Source: Chlamydiae bacterium Ga0074140 | GTDB taxonomy: Bacteria > Chlamydiota > Chlamydiia > Chlamydiales > Rhabdochlamydiaceae | NCBI GenBank assembly: GCA_001464115.1 | Contig: LNES01000003.1 | Coordinates: 452,943 to 516,942 of the forward strand | Reading direction: 5' to 3' | Length of the DNA: 64,000 bases | Part shown: positions 8,514 to 17,291 of the stretch, one piece after another | Layout of the letters: each line of letters begins with the position of its first letter | Position numbering within the stretch: position 1 is the first letter of the stretch | Notes under the pieces: model-generated | What the model saw: the letters and a program-made list of their open reading frames with translations, nothing else | The model's database searches: none | What the model was told of the DNA's origin: nothing | Made by a program: the position numbers and the translations under genes

Positions 8514-9667
8514 GTTCAGACGTCCTATTTCAGATTACAAAAGATCTTCTCGAAAGCGGCCTGAGAGGCTTTCCAGTTGGTTATTGCACAACTTCGTATG
8601 TCGATCCACAGAATGGGCTCTTCTACGTCGATAAGCCTGTGGATGAGGTGGCCTTTTGGGAGCCGCAAGAGGTGATCTACCTTCTCTATTATGGAAAAAA
8701 GGGGAGCGAAGCGGAAGTTGCACACTTCTATGAAGATTTCCAAAAAAGAGCAGAATGCTCTAAGGAAACGCTGCGGCATATCTATGCGCTTCCCAGAGAA
8801 GGACATCCGATGGATCTCTTTTCAGCGGCTCTTCTCATTTTGGGAATGTTTGAGGGGAAGGGAGATTATCGAGAAGATTGCCTCAATCTGATTGCCAAAG
8901 CTCCACATCTTGCAGCCGCGGTGATCAATCATCATGCAGGTTGGGGAGAGACACCAGCTCCACGCAAAGATCTCGGCTACATGGAAAATTTTGCGCAGAT
9001 GGTGCGCGTGCCTAACGGCAATCCAAAAAATCTCACAGAAGTTTTTAAGCTTTTTAATATTTTACACTACGACCATGGCGGAGGAAACCTTTCAACGTTT
9101 GTGGGCAAGGCAGTGGCTTCTGGGCTAGAGCCGATGTATGGATCGATCGCGTCTGCGATGTGCGCTCTCGCCGGGCCTCGGCATGGAAGGGCGAATCAAG
9201 ACTGCCTGGAGTTCGCGCAAGAGGTTCTAAAAGCTGTAGGAGAAAAGGCCACCGCTAAGCAGGTAGAGGAGTTTATTCGAGAGAGGCTGCGGAACAACCA
9301 GCTGGTCTTTGGTTTTGGCCATGCTGTTCTTCGCGTTGAGGATCCGCGTGCCACTGTGCTTTACAACTACGCGCAAAAACATTTTCCGCATCATCCGCTC
9401 GTCAAAATCTCACTCCTCCTACGCACCGAGGGATCAAAAGTTCTCGCCGAAAATCCCAAAATTTCCGATCCCCATCCGAATGTCGATGCAGTCTCCGGAA
9501 CCGTTTTGACAGCAGCCGGCTTTGGCTATCCCGAGTACTATACAGTCCTCTTCGGCCTTGCCCGCATCGTCGGCATCAGCATCCAGATCGTCTACGAGCG
9601 GTGCGAAGCGCGCGGAGGCAAGGGGACCCCCATCGTCCGTCCCAAGTACCTCTTCAAAAAAAGATAA
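8510..9667 (+). CDS. gltA: Citrate synthase, mitochondrial-like type
   Basis: 385 residues. It condenses oxaloacetate and acetyl-CoA to citrate. All three catalytic residues are visible: H225 in [12 protein letters not shown]271 in [13 protein letters not shown], and D326 in PNVDAVSG. The spacing and motifs ([44 protein letters not shown]) resemble eukaryotic/type I citrate synthases more than the usual proteobacterial GltA. It is coupled to mdh by an ATGA overlap. Animal-pathogenic chlamydiae lack citrate synthase, whereas amoeba symbionts have a fuller TCA cycle, so this gene is a good lifestyle marker. Function confident; origin is an inference. Confidence 0.93.
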   Translation: MSSDVLFQITKDLLESGLRGFPVGYCTTSYVDPQNGLFYVDKPVDEVAFWEPQEVIYLLYYGKKGSEAEVAHFYEDFQKRAECSKETLRHIYALPREGHPMDLFSAALLILGMFEGKGDYREDCLNLIAKAPHLAAAVINHHAGWGETPAPRKDLGYMENFAQMVRVPNGNPKNLTEVFKLFNILHYDHGGGNLSTFVGKAVASGLEPMYGSIASAMCALAGPRHGRANQDCLEFAQEVLKAVGEKATAKQVEEFIRERLRNNQLVFGFGHAVLRVEDPRATVLYNYAQKHFPHHPLVKISLLLRTEGSKVLAENPKISDPHPNVDAVSGTVLTAAGFGYPEYYTVLFGLARIVGISIQIVYERCEARGGKGTPIVRPKYLFKKR

Positions 9668-9720
9668 ATATATCAGTTCTGCACTTCATCTTTACTCGTC
9701 TTAAGAGTATCCTTCTCTCT

Positions 9721-10677
9721 ATGAAAATTGCGGTGATTGGCGCAGGCCTGTGCGGGCTTGCGGTTAGCTACTATCTCTTGGAAGCTGGCTGTTCTGTCGA
9801 TCTTTTTGATGAGAAGGGGGTCGGTGGAGGGGCATCGGGTATCGCCTGCGGTCTTATCCACCCCTATCCGGGGGAAGAGAGTAAGCGCAGCTGGCGGGCC
9901 GATGAAGCGCTCCACGCCTCTCATGAACTCTTTGCGAAGGCGGGTGAATTTCCTCACAAAGAGATTGTGCGGGTGGGTCGAACAGAAGAGGAGCGAGAAG
10001 CGTTGCGAAAAGCTCTTCTTCTTCATGATGATGTCGAGGAACGCGAGGGCGTATTTATCATTAAAAGCGGAATGACGGTAAATGTCAGCAGCTACCTGCA
10101 GAAACTCTGGGCGCTTTGCAAATCCAAAGGAGCTCATCTACACTTCGAGCGCATCCAAAATCTAGAACTACTCGCAGCTTATGATCAGATCGTGATTGCG
10201 GCGGGTGCGGGAACTCCATTTTTTTCTGAGTGTAAAGAGCTGAATGTGCAAAAATTGAAAGGACAGCTTCTTCTCTGCTCATATCCTGCAGGGTTTTCTC
10301 CACTTGAGAGGAGCCTAATCGGCAAGGGGTATGTCGCTTTGGGAGAGAATAAGGATGAGTGCGTGCTTGGCTCGACATATGAAAGAAGCTTTACAACAGA
10401 GGCGCCCGATATTAAAAAAGCAAAAGAGGAGATCCTGCCGAAGGTTACAACATTTTTCCCGCGTGCAGGCGATCTGGTGATCAAAGAGTGTCGTGCGGCT
10501 GTTCGTCTAATGCGCAGAGGACACTATCTTCCCTATGTGCGCAAAGTGGGAAAGAAGAACTGGGTTTGCACAGCAATGGGATCGAGGGGGCTTCTCTACC
10601 ATGCATTTGCAGGAAAAATGCTTGCGCGGGCCATCATTGCAAACGATGAGACAAAAATTTTACCGGAGCTGACGTAA
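9721..10677 (+). CDS. FAD-dependent amino-acid oxidoreductase (DadA/MnmC C-domain type)
   Basis: About 318 residues. An FAD-binding beta-alpha-beta fold opens the protein (MKIAVIGAGLCGLAVSYYLL), followed by GGGASGIACGLIHPYPGEES, which resembles DAO-family proteins and the oxidase domain of MnmC. A later GSTYERSFTTEAPDI and C-terminal TAMGSRGLLYHAFAGKMLA complete the DAO pattern. It would oxidise an amine or amino acid; the substrate is unknown. C. trachomatis keeps a gene annotated as D-amino acid dehydrogenase next to mdh, and this is probably its counterpart. No good ribosome site precedes the ATG. It is two bases from the downstream hydrolase gene. Confidence 0.75.
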   Translation: MKIAVIGAGLCGLAVSYYLLEAGCSVDLFDEKGVGGGASGIACGLIHPYPGEESKRSWRADEALHASHELFAKAGEFPHKEIVRVGRTEEEREALRKALLLHDDVEEREGVFIIKSGMTVNVSSYLQKLWALCKSKGAHLHFERIQNLELLAAYDQIVIAAGAGTPFFSECKELNVQKLKGQLLLCSYPAGFSPLERSLIGKGYVALGENKDECVLGSTYERSFTTEAPDIKKAKEEILPKVTTFFPRAGDLVIKECRAAVRLMRRGHYLPYVRKVGKKNWVCTAMGSRGLLYHAFAGKMLARAIIANDETKILPELT

Positions 10678-10678
10678 A

Positions 10679-11464
10679 ATGCGAGGAGAGCTTCTCTTTT
10701 TGGGAACAGGCGGCTCGGCGGGGGTGCCAATGATCGGCTGCCACTGCAAGGTGTGCCTCTCCACATCCGCCCGCAACAAAAGGCTGCGCACATCTGCTCT
10801 TGTTCAAATAGACGGCAAAAATTTTCTCATCGACGTCGGTCCCGATTTTCGGATGCAAGCTCTCACGCACAAGATCGAGCGACTCGATGGAGTTCTCCTC
10901 ACCCACACCCACTACGATCACATCGGAGGGATCGACGATCTGCGCTCCTACTATTTTTTGCAGAAAGGAAAATTACCCTGTCTTCTGTCACAGGAGACTT
11001 TTGAGGAGGTCAAGGTCTGCTATCACTATCTGATGAAACCTTTGAAGGATGGTCATACCATTTGTGCGCAGCTCGACTTTTTTGTCTTGGAGAAAGATTT
11101 TGGAAAGGTCACATTTGGGGATCTCGAATGGAAGTATGTGAGCTATCACCAGGCAGATATGAAAGTGACAGGATTTTGCTTGGGTAATCTCTCTTACATC
11201 AGTGATATCCGACGCTATCCGGAAACGCTTGTGCCTGCGCTGATGGGAACGGAAAATCTCGTCTTAAGTGCTTTGCGTCAAACTCCAACGCAGATGCATT
11301 TTGGCTTGGATGAAGCTATTGAATTCTCTGAGAAGGTCGGAGCTAAAGAGACCTGGATTACTCATGTGTCGCACGATCTTGATTACGAAGAAATAAGCCA
11401 AAAGCTCCCGCGCAATGTGCATCTCAGCTATGATGGTTTGAAAATTCCCTTTGAGATGAAATGA
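10679..11464 (+). CDS. PhnP-like metallo-beta-lactamase-fold hydrolase
   Basis: 261 residues. The metal site HTHYDH is at residues 76-81, preceded by FLGTGGSAGVPMIGCHCKVC, whose cysteine cluster (C21, C23, C26) is typical of PhnP-like hydrolases. Further metal ligands probably lie in SYISDIR and THVSHDLDYEE. PhnP members are cyclic phosphodiesterases, but the physiological substrate of the chlamydial protein is not established. It sits between the FAD oxidoreductase and hflX, with a four-base overlap into hflX; the PhnP-like/HflX pairing is conserved in C. trachomatis. Confidence 0.85.
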   Translation: MRGELLFLGTGGSAGVPMIGCHCKVCLSTSARNKRLRTSALVQIDGKNFLIDVGPDFRMQALTHKIERLDGVLLTHTHYDHIGGIDDLRSYYFLQKGKLPCLLSQETFEEVKVCYHYLMKPLKDGHTICAQLDFFVLEKDFGKVTFGDLEWKYVSYHQADMKVTGFCLGNLSYISDIRRYPETLVPALMGTENLVLSALRQTPTQMHFGLDEAIEFSEKVGAKETWITHVSHDLDYEEISQKLPRNVHLSYDGLKIPFEMK

Positions 11465-12786
11465 AAGAACCTCAGCTGAACATTCCCAAGGAGCCGCATG
11501 AACTGAAGCGTTTCAAGACGGCTCTTTTGATCGCCACCTATTCTCCGGGCGCAGATCGAGCTCTTTGCGAAGAGTTTTTAAATGAGCTTGAGCGGTTGTG
11601 TGAGACCTTTGGGCTTCAAGTCGTGGATAAGATTCCCTGTTCAATCAGAAAGATCGATGCCGCGACCTTTCTTGGAGAGGGAAAGATTGATGAGCTTGTA
11701 GCAAAAGCAGAGAAAGCTGGCGCCGAGGTGATCATCTTCGATGATGAGATCTCACCACAGCAGCAGCGCAACCTCGAGAAGATTTTCCAAAAACCTGTGA
11801 TCGATCGGACGGAGCTGATCATCGAGGTCTTTGCTCAACGTGCACAGACAAATGAAGCGCGTCTCCAGATCGAACTCGCCAAGATTCGCTACCAGATCCC
11901 ACGCCTAAAAAGATTATGGACGCACCTTGAAAGACAGGCTGGCGGTGGCGGATTTATGGGAGGCCCTGGTGAAAAGCAGATCGAGCTCGACAAACGGATG
12001 CTCAAACACCGGATGATCCGTCTCGAGAAGGAGATCAAGGCGGTTGCGGCAAAACGGGAAGTACAGCGCTCTCTTCGATTGCGTACGGGCGTTCCTACAT
12101 TTGCAATTGTGGGATATACAAATGCTGGCAAATCCACTCTTTTAAAAGCGCTCACAAAAGCAGAAGTCCTCGTTGAGGATAAACTTTTTGCAACGCTCGA
12201 TACCACCACACGAAAATTCATTCTACCCAATAAGCAAGAGATCCTGCTCGTCGATACAGTGGGATTCATCCGCAAAATTCCCCACACGCTCGTTGCGGCT
12301 TTCAAGAGCACGCTCGAGGAGGCTGTGCATACCGATATTCTGCTCCACCTCATCGATGTGAGCAGCACGAATCCAGAGCAGCAAGCAGAGGCCACGCACG
12401 AGGTTCTCAAAGAGCTCCATGCGCTCGACCACCCGATCATTACTGTGCTGAATAAGATCGATCAGTGTGAAAATCCTCTCGTCCTACAAAAACTGCGCAT
12501 CAAGTATCCCAAGACAGTCGAGATCTCTGCACTACATGGCACCGGTTTTGATCGATTGATGGAGATGATGATGCAGGAGGTCTCCAATCTTCGGAAACGG
12601 GTTAAATTACGTATCCCGCAAAGCCATTACGCGCTCGTCAGTGAACTCATGAGAGAGGGAAGAGTCATCCAATCTGAGTATGAAGAGAATGACATCCTTT
12701 TAATCATTGAAATTCCCGCCGCGCTCGAATATAAGATATCTCAATTTATTTATGATGAACGTTCCTCTTCAGGATCGCCCTCGTGA
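11461..12786 (+). CDS. hflX: Ribosome-associated GTPase HflX
   Basis: 441 residues. The N-terminal HflX domain includes FLGEGKIDEL, DDEISPQQQRNLE and VIDRTELIIEVFAQRA. The G domain has G1 GYTNAGKST (about residue 217), G3 VDTVGFIRKIP and G4 NKID. The glycine-rich GGGGFMGGPGEKQIELDKR linker is diagnostic. HflX binds and splits stalled 70S ribosomes. The gene overlaps its PhnP-like neighbour upstream by four bases, and its last 35 bases overlap the start of radC in another frame. Confidence 0.95.
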   Translation: MKEPQLNIPKEPHELKRFKTALLIATYSPGADRALCEEFLNELERLCETFGLQVVDKIPCSIRKIDAATFLGEGKIDELVAKAEKAGAEVIIFDDEISPQQQRNLEKIFQKPVIDRTELIIEVFAQRAQTNEARLQIELAKIRYQIPRLKRLWTHLERQAGGGGFMGGPGEKQIELDKRMLKHRMIRLEKEIKAVAAKREVQRSLRLRTGVPTFAIVGYTNAGKSTLLKALTKAEVLVEDKLFATLDTTTRKFILPNKQEILLVDTVGFIRKIPHTLVAAFKSTLEEAVHTDILLHLIDVSSTNPEQQAEATHEVLKELHALDHPIITVLNKIDQCENPLVLQKLRIKYPKTVEISALHGTGFDRLMEMMMQEVSNLRKRVKLRIPQSHYALVSELMREGRVIQSEYEENDILLIIEIPAALEYKISQFIYDERSSSGSPS

Positions 12787-13444
12787 ACGGTTGCTTCGTT
12801 TTGGCCCAGAGGCCTTAGCGCTTCCGGAGCTTCTTGCCATTTTTCTTGGCACAGGAACAAAAGATAAATCGGTTCTCATCCTCGCACAAGAGCTCGTCTT
12901 AAAATTTGGGGGTATTCAAGGACTTCTTGATGCGTCTGTTGAAGAGCTTAAAGAGGTAAAGGGGATTGGTGAAGCCAAAGCAGTTCAGCTCAAAGCGGTT
13001 TTTGCTGTTGCGGAACGCGCTGTAAAAAGCTCTGTGCAGATCAAACCGCTCATCCAGACACCAGAGCAGGCATACGACATTGCTCGCGATCTCATCGCTG
13101 AGCAGAAGCAGGAGGTCATTCTCGTGCTACTACGTGATTCTAGAGGAAGGATGTTTCATCACGAGATCGTGGGCATTGGAACCCTTTCTGAGGTGCTATT
13201 TCATCCCCGCGAAATTTTCTATCCTGCTGTGCGGCACAAGGCGTTCAGCATCATCGTCGCACACAACCATCCCAGCGGCGACCCCTCTCCATCCGAACCC
13301 GATCTCGAGCTCACTCGCACGCTCCTTCACTGCAGCCGCGTGATGAGCATCGCCCTCGAGGATCACCTCATCGTCACAAGAAATGCCTTCACCTCCCTCC
13401 GCGAAATAGGCCTTCTCGGGCAGAGGCTAGTGTACATTTGTTAG
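12752..13444 (+). CDS. radC: RadC/JAB-domain protein
   Basis: About 230 residues. The N-terminal part has a UPF0758/HhH region (LPELLAIFLGTGTKDKSV, KGIGEAKAVQLKAVFAVAER) and the C-terminal JAMM metalloprotease fold has HNHPSGDPSPSEPD with S and D in place. The family is conserved and was once linked to DNA repair; its molecular role remains unsettled. The ATG-ATG pair at 12752/12755 gives the usual N-terminus (MNVPLQDRPRERLL), which means a short overlap with the end of hflX. An in-frame ATG lies 15 codons further upstream but adds non-homologous residues. Confidence 0.9.
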   Translation: MMNVPLQDRPRERLLRFGPEALALPELLAIFLGTGTKDKSVLILAQELVLKFGGIQGLLDASVEELKEVKGIGEAKAVQLKAVFAVAERAVKSSVQIKPLIQTPEQAYDIARDLIAEQKQEVILVLLRDSRGRMFHHEIVGIGTLSEVLFHPREIFYPAVRHKAFSIIVAHNHPSGDPSPSEPDLELTRTLLHCSRVMSIALEDHLIVTRNAFTSLREIGLLGQRLVYIC

Positions 13445-13454
13445 TAAGGAGAAA

Positions 13455-13504
13455 GAGAGATCGGGCACGGGCACGGACGCGGGCACGAAAGAAAGAGGGA
13501 ATTT
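13455..13504 (+). repeat. GGGCACG-type intergenic repeat, single copy
   Basis: AGATCGGGCACGGGCACGGA followed by CGCGGGCACGAAAGAAAG, made of GGGCACG units. The same unit recurs as an inverted pair at 14.2-14.3 kb and again at 46.0-46.1 kb. It lies in the radC/marC convergent gap, which otherwise holds nothing I can identify. Confidence 0.8.
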
Positions 13505-13550
13505 TTCTTTCTTTAGTTCAGCATTCATCACTCATCGTTCATCGCTTCTT

Positions 13551-14144
13551 TTATTGGGTGGCGCAGGACTCTTGGACGATGCGGATGGCTCCGGAGGAGA
13601 ACATCTGCACGGCGAGTAGGCTGATTAGCATGCCTCCTAGACGTTCGCAGGCTGCAAGGCCGCGCTCTCCCAGGAAGTATTTAATGTTTGATGCGAGGAG
13701 TAGCAGAATTAGAGAGGGTAACCAGGCAAGGATGATTGCAAACGTCATGGTCCAGGGGGTGGAAAATTGTTCGGCGTAAACCATCACCGTTGTGATAGCG
13801 CCCGGCCCTGCCACAACAGGGATCGCAAGAGGCACGATAAGCGGTTCGTGACGCGATGTCTCTGCTTTTTCCGCCTTAGGGAAGATCATACCCAGGGCAA
13901 TGATGAAGAGTAAAATGCCACCGGCCATGCCGATAATTGGCTGGGAGATTCCGAGAATCTGCAGGATCTTATCTCCGAAGAAATTGAATGATAGCAAGAT
14001 GAAGAGAGCGATTGAGAGCTCGCGAATGATAATCTTGCGCTGTCGTTTCATGTCGTAGCGCCCGAGAAGCCCTAAGAAAAGGGGAATGTTCCCGAGGGCA
14101 TTTAAGACAAAAAAAAGGGAGAGGACGATCGCGTAGAAAGGCAT
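13551..14144 (-). CDS. MarC-family integral membrane protein (YhgN-like)
   Basis: 197 residues with six predicted membrane helices. The opening FFVLNALGNIPLFLGLLG, the central IGMAGGILLFIIALGMIF and PLAIPVVAGPGAITTVMVYA are hallmarks of the MarC/YhgN family. Family members are inner-membrane proteins of unknown transport role; MarC itself was wrongly linked to multiple antibiotic resistance. C. trachomatis carries a YhgN homologue. The gene stands alone between two GGGCACG repeat loci, convergent with radC. Confidence 0.85.
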   Translation of the reverse strand: MPFYAIVLSLFFVLNALGNIPLFLGLLGRYDMKRQRKIIIRELSIALFILLSFNFFGDKILQILGISQPIIGMAGGILLFIIALGMIFPKAEKAETSRHEPLIVPLAIPVVAGPGAITTVMVYAEQFSTPWTMTFAIILAWLPSLILLLLASNIKYFLGERGLAACERLGGMLISLLAVQMFSSGAIRIVQESCATQ

Positions 14145-14204
14145 AAGTTCTCATCTTAAACAGAAATTAGTAACTGGTCAATTCCCTTCCTGAAAAATAG
14201 AGAT

Positions 14205-14325
14205 GGAGATCGGGCACGGACGCGGGCACGGGCACGAAAGAGGGAAAGAAATTTAAACACTGAGCTTTGTATTAAAAAATCCCTCTTTCTTTCGTGCCCG
14301 TGCCCGCGTGCGTGCCCGATCTCTC
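14205..14325. repeat. Inverted pair of GGGCACG-type repeats
   Basis: A left arm (14205-14248) with GAGATCGGGCACGGACGCGG and a right arm (14281-14325) with CGTGCCCGTGCCCGCGTGCG are near inverse copies around a 32-base AT-rich centre. Transcribed, this would form a stem of about 40 bp. It fills the divergent marC/mtaB gap. Confidence 0.85.
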
Positions 14326-14374
14326 TTTTCCCTTTCTTCTCTTCTTGGTATTATGTCTCCAAACTTGATCGGAT

Positions 14375-15610
14375 ATGGAAAAAAAATTTAAAGTTGTCAC
14401 ACTTGGCTGTCGGACTAACCAGTATGAGTCTGCTGCATATGTTTCTCAACTTCAGAAGCTTGGATATTCTGAAGTGGCAGGAGACGAGCAGGCAGAGCTT
14501 TGTATCGTCAACACATGCACGGTCACAGAATCAGCAGATAGTTCGAGCCGCCATGAGATCCGCCACCTTGCGCGTCAACATCCGGGTGCAAAAATTGTCG
14601 TGACGGGTTGTCTAGCCGAGAGGCTTCCCAAAGAGATTGGAGAGATCCCAGGTGTCAATCTCGTCGTTTCCAACAAGCAAAAAGAGGAGCTCCTTACTCT
14701 CGCGCTTCCGGAAGAGGAGATCCCTGAATTTTCTATCACGCACTTTCCTGCCCATACGCGCGCCTTCGTCAAGGTACAAGATGGGTGCAACTCTTTTTGC
14801 AGCTACTGCATCATTCCCTACGTGCGAGGCCGCTCTCGTTCTCGTTCCATTGAAGAGGTTGTAAAAGAGGTCGAGACACTTGTTACAAATGGATACAAAG
14901 AGGTTGTTCTCACGGGGATTAACATCGGCGATTTTGATGGAAATGGAACGGGTGAAAAATTGGCGACGCTGGTCCGTGCAGTTGATGGTGTTGAGGGTTT
15001 AGAGCGTTTACGTCTCTCCTCGATCGATCCTGATGAGGTAGATGAGGATCTCATGGATGCGGTTATGAATGGCAAGCACACCTGCCACTCTCTACATCTG
15101 GTTCTTCAATCTGGATCTAACATCATCCTAAAACGGATGAATCGCAAATATACGCGCCAGGATTTTTTCCAGAGTGTGGAAAAGCTTAAAAAAGCGGATC
15201 CCGATTTTACGTTCACAACCGATATCATCGTTGGCTTCCCTGGCGAAACTGAAAAGGATTTTGCAGACACGCTTGAAGTGATGGAAGAGGTAAAATTTGC
15301 CAAGGTGCACATGTTTCCTTACAGCGTCCGCAAACGCACGCGAGCCGCTCTTTTTCCTGACAAGATCTCTCAAGAGGTGATTCAAGAACGCAAACAGAAA
15401 GTATTGCGCCTCGCGGAACAACATGCGTTTGACCTTCGAGAAAAATATGTGGGGCGAACACTAGCGGTTCTTATTGAAGGCGAAGGGATGGGACATACAG
15501 AAAACTTCTTGCCTGTCGTTGTGGATATGCCAGGTCTTAAGGCGAATGATATTGTCCGTGTGAAATGCATGAGAAACAGCCCGGAGGGCCTCGTCGCTTA
15601 TGCAGATTAA
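14375..15610 (+). CDS. mtaB: tRNA t6A37 methylthiotransferase MtaB
   Basis: 411-residue radical-SAM enzyme. The N-terminal UPF0004 domain (VVTLGCRTNQYESAAYVSQL, VNTCTVTESADSSSR, TGCLAER) holds one iron-sulfur cluster. The radical-SAM motif CNSFCSYC is at about residue 138, and a short TRAM-like tail follows. The TLGCRTNQ opening and CTVTESAD separate MtaB from MiaB, which is also encoded in this window. It adds a methylthio group to t6A at position 37 of ANN-decoding tRNAs. The gene overlaps the downstream hypothetical by 11 bases. Confidence 0.92.
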   Translation: MEKKFKVVTLGCRTNQYESAAYVSQLQKLGYSEVAGDEQAELCIVNTCTVTESADSSSRHEIRHLARQHPGAKIVVTGCLAERLPKEIGEIPGVNLVVSNKQKEELLTLALPEEEIPEFSITHFPAHTRAFVKVQDGCNSFCSYCIIPYVRGRSRSRSIEEVVKEVETLVTNGYKEVVLTGINIGDFDGNGTGEKLATLVRAVDGVEGLERLRLSSIDPDEVDEDLMDAVMNGKHTCHSLHLVLQSGSNIILKRMNRKYTRQDFFQSVEKLKKADPDFTFTTDIIVGFPGETEKDFADTLEVMEEVKFAKVHMFPYSVRKRTRAALFPDKISQEVIQERKQKVLRLAEQHAFDLREKYVGRTLAVLIEGEGMGHTENFLPVVVDMPGLKANDIVRVKCMRNSPEGLVAYAD

Positions 15611-16682
15611 ATCCGCACTACGCCTGCACCCTTTCTCGCATTTTCCGGGCGCTTCATGTCTGCTACCAGGGAGTTTTTGGAAGCTCACCGCATTTCCTAC
15701 GCTTCTTGTCTTTGAAAATCTCTATGCGCAGAAACGTTTTGAAGTGAAACTTGATCTACAAGGACCAGTACGCGATTTTACACTCGAGCAGGATCTGGAG
15801 AGGGGAGAGATTCATCTATTCGGGCATAGTGTGCAGGGCTATTTTCGTCTTCGCATCACTCGATCGGAAAAGGGGATCGATCTCCATTTTGAAAAAACAC
15901 CCGAAGAGGGGCTCGCCTACGCGTTTAAGGAGAAGCAGCAGTTGGCTACAAGTAAAGCAGCTCTCCAGATTCCTCTTGAAAAAGAGCACGCTCCGATAGC
16001 CGCAGCACAGACGCGACTTTCCTTGGGGGTGCATAAAGCACAAGATTGGGATCTTGTCATCCGCCGCGGGGATCTTGCCGAGATCGCTCCTTTCTGGATG
16101 CGGTTGGCGGAGTGGCTGCCGCCTCTCAAAGAGGAGAAACGCTCCGTAGGCTCTCTACGTGTTTTAGAAGCGTGTGAAAAGTTAGTCCTCTCAGGAGCAA
16201 AAGAGGAGATTTTCTCTTGCTTGCATAAGGCATTTGTTGCTGGCTTCAAAGGGATCATGATTCCTAGGCTGGAAGATGATCAGCATCAGGGGATTCTTCC
16301 CGATGAGAAGATCCCTTCGGATCTCAGCTCTTTGCATTTTCTGAAGAGAGGAGGCGAGATTCTCCGGTCTCTTTTCTTTCAAGAGAAAGAGGGGGAGCTC
16401 CTTTTACTCCCTTGCCTTCCGCCGGAATTTTCTGCGGGGCGTCTCGTCGGTCTTCACTCACAAACTGGAGACCTCCTCGACCTCGAATGGTCGAAAAAGC
16501 TTTTACGACGTGTGATCATCCATCCGGGTGCTACACGAGAAGTCTCTCTCTCATTGCAAAAAGCGATTCGAAGTTTTCGTATCAGACACCACGAAAAAGA
16601 GCGCGGTAAAAGAGTTCAAAGAGGAGAGAAGGTTCTTTTAGCGGCGGGAACGACTCTTCTTCTGGACCGGTTCGAGAAGTGA
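15600..16682 (+). CDS. Conserved hypothetical with a glycosidase-like C-terminal motif
   Basis: 360 residues, no signal peptide or membrane segment. I do not recognise the N-terminal two thirds. Residues about 275-320 (LLLLPCLPPEFSAGRL, VGLHSQTGDLLDLEW) closely follow the conserved C-terminal strand segment of GH95/GH65-type glycosidases (LLPALP..W..G.v.GL..rGg..v...W). The catalytic (alpha/alpha)6 barrel is not apparent. It may be a carbohydrate-active remnant or a chlamydia-specific protein that kept this fold. The start lies inside the mtaB 3' end, so it is translated with it. Its 3' end overlaps the opposite-strand neighbour by about 45 bases. Confidence 0.6.
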   Translation: MQIKSALRLHPFSHFPGASCLLPGSFWKLTAFPTLLVFENLYAQKRFEVKLDLQGPVRDFTLEQDLERGEIHLFGHSVQGYFRLRITRSEKGIDLHFEKTPEEGLAYAFKEKQQLATSKAALQIPLEKEHAPIAAAQTRLSLGVHKAQDWDLVIRRGDLAEIAPFWMRLAEWLPPLKEEKRSVGSLRVLEACEKLVLSGAKEEIFSCLHKAFVAGFKGIMIPRLEDDQHQGILPDEKIPSDLSSLHFLKRGGEILRSLFFQEKEGELLLLPCLPPEFSAGRLVGLHSQTGDLLDLEWSKKLLRRVIIHPGATREVSLSLQKAIRSFRIRHHEKERGKRVQRGEKVLLAAGTTLLLDRFEK

Positions 16683-17291
16683 CTGCGATCTATCGAGCAA
16701 CACTGAACTTTTTCTTTTTCCAGAGATCTGCTCTCGAACTTCTGACAAAGATCTGCCCGAAACTGTTTTGATCGTTCCCGTATGTGTTAAGGTTGAAACG
16801 ATCTTGTTTGCGAGGATTCTACGCACATTCTCCCCGTTAAATTCCGAGAGATAGGCGATGCTATGTGCAAGGATAAGAGCCGTCAGCGGATCGCGAGAGA
16901 GCTCTAAGACGGTTGAAGCTGGATCCGGAAAGGTCGCGAAATTTAAGACTTTGAGTGCCGGTAGATGAGTTTTGATAATGCAGATGAGCTGAAGAGGATT
17001 TTGTTCTGTAGAGAATCGAGAACAGATGTAGGCTATGCAATCCATTTCCGCATAAGTGCGCGTCTTAAGAGTGTTCTGAAAGGTTTCAAAGGCCTTTTGT
17101 GGCGCAAAAAAATTCGCTGCGGTTTCGGCTGTTTTCGGATCTAAATAATCCACAACGATTTGGCGCAACCCGGAGATATCCCAAAACATTCCCGAGCTTT
17201 TTGGAGTATCATCGGTCTCGTCCATCTCCTGCGTCAATTCCTCTTCTTCAAAAGGTGCCTCAAGAGACAGATTCACTGGTGCAATACTCAT
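16638..17291 (-). CDS. Hypothetical protein with an F-box-like segment and basic tail
   Basis: 217 residues. An acidic N-terminal leader (EEEELTQEMDETDD) precedes a segment at about 38-72, ISGLRQIVVDYLDPKTAETA followed by FFAPQKAFETF, which fits the loose F-box pattern. The C-terminus is strongly basic (KRKSSVLLDRSQSLL, KKSRSRR) and could be a nuclear localisation signal in a host cell. I chose the ATG with a GGAGGAG site that overlaps the APC permease stop by four bases. F-box assignment is tentative. If right, it would belong with the F-box-like pair at 24-26 kb. Confidence 0.5.
   Translation of the reverse strand: MSIAPVNLSLEAPFEEEELTQEMDETDDTPKSSGMFWDISGLRQIVVDYLDPKTAETAANFFAPQKAFETFQNTLKTRTYAEMDCIAYICSRFSTEQNPLQLICIIKTHLPALKVLNFATFPDPASTVLELSRDPLTALILAHSIAYLSEFNGENVRRILANKIVSTLTHTGTIKTVSGRSLSEVREQISGKRKSSVLLDRSQSLLEPVQKKSRSRR

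Noticed and set aside
13455..14325. GGGCACG repeats as a CRISPR or coding tandem repeat
   Set aside because: Unit number is variable, there are no spacers, arms face each other, and no frame is maintained.
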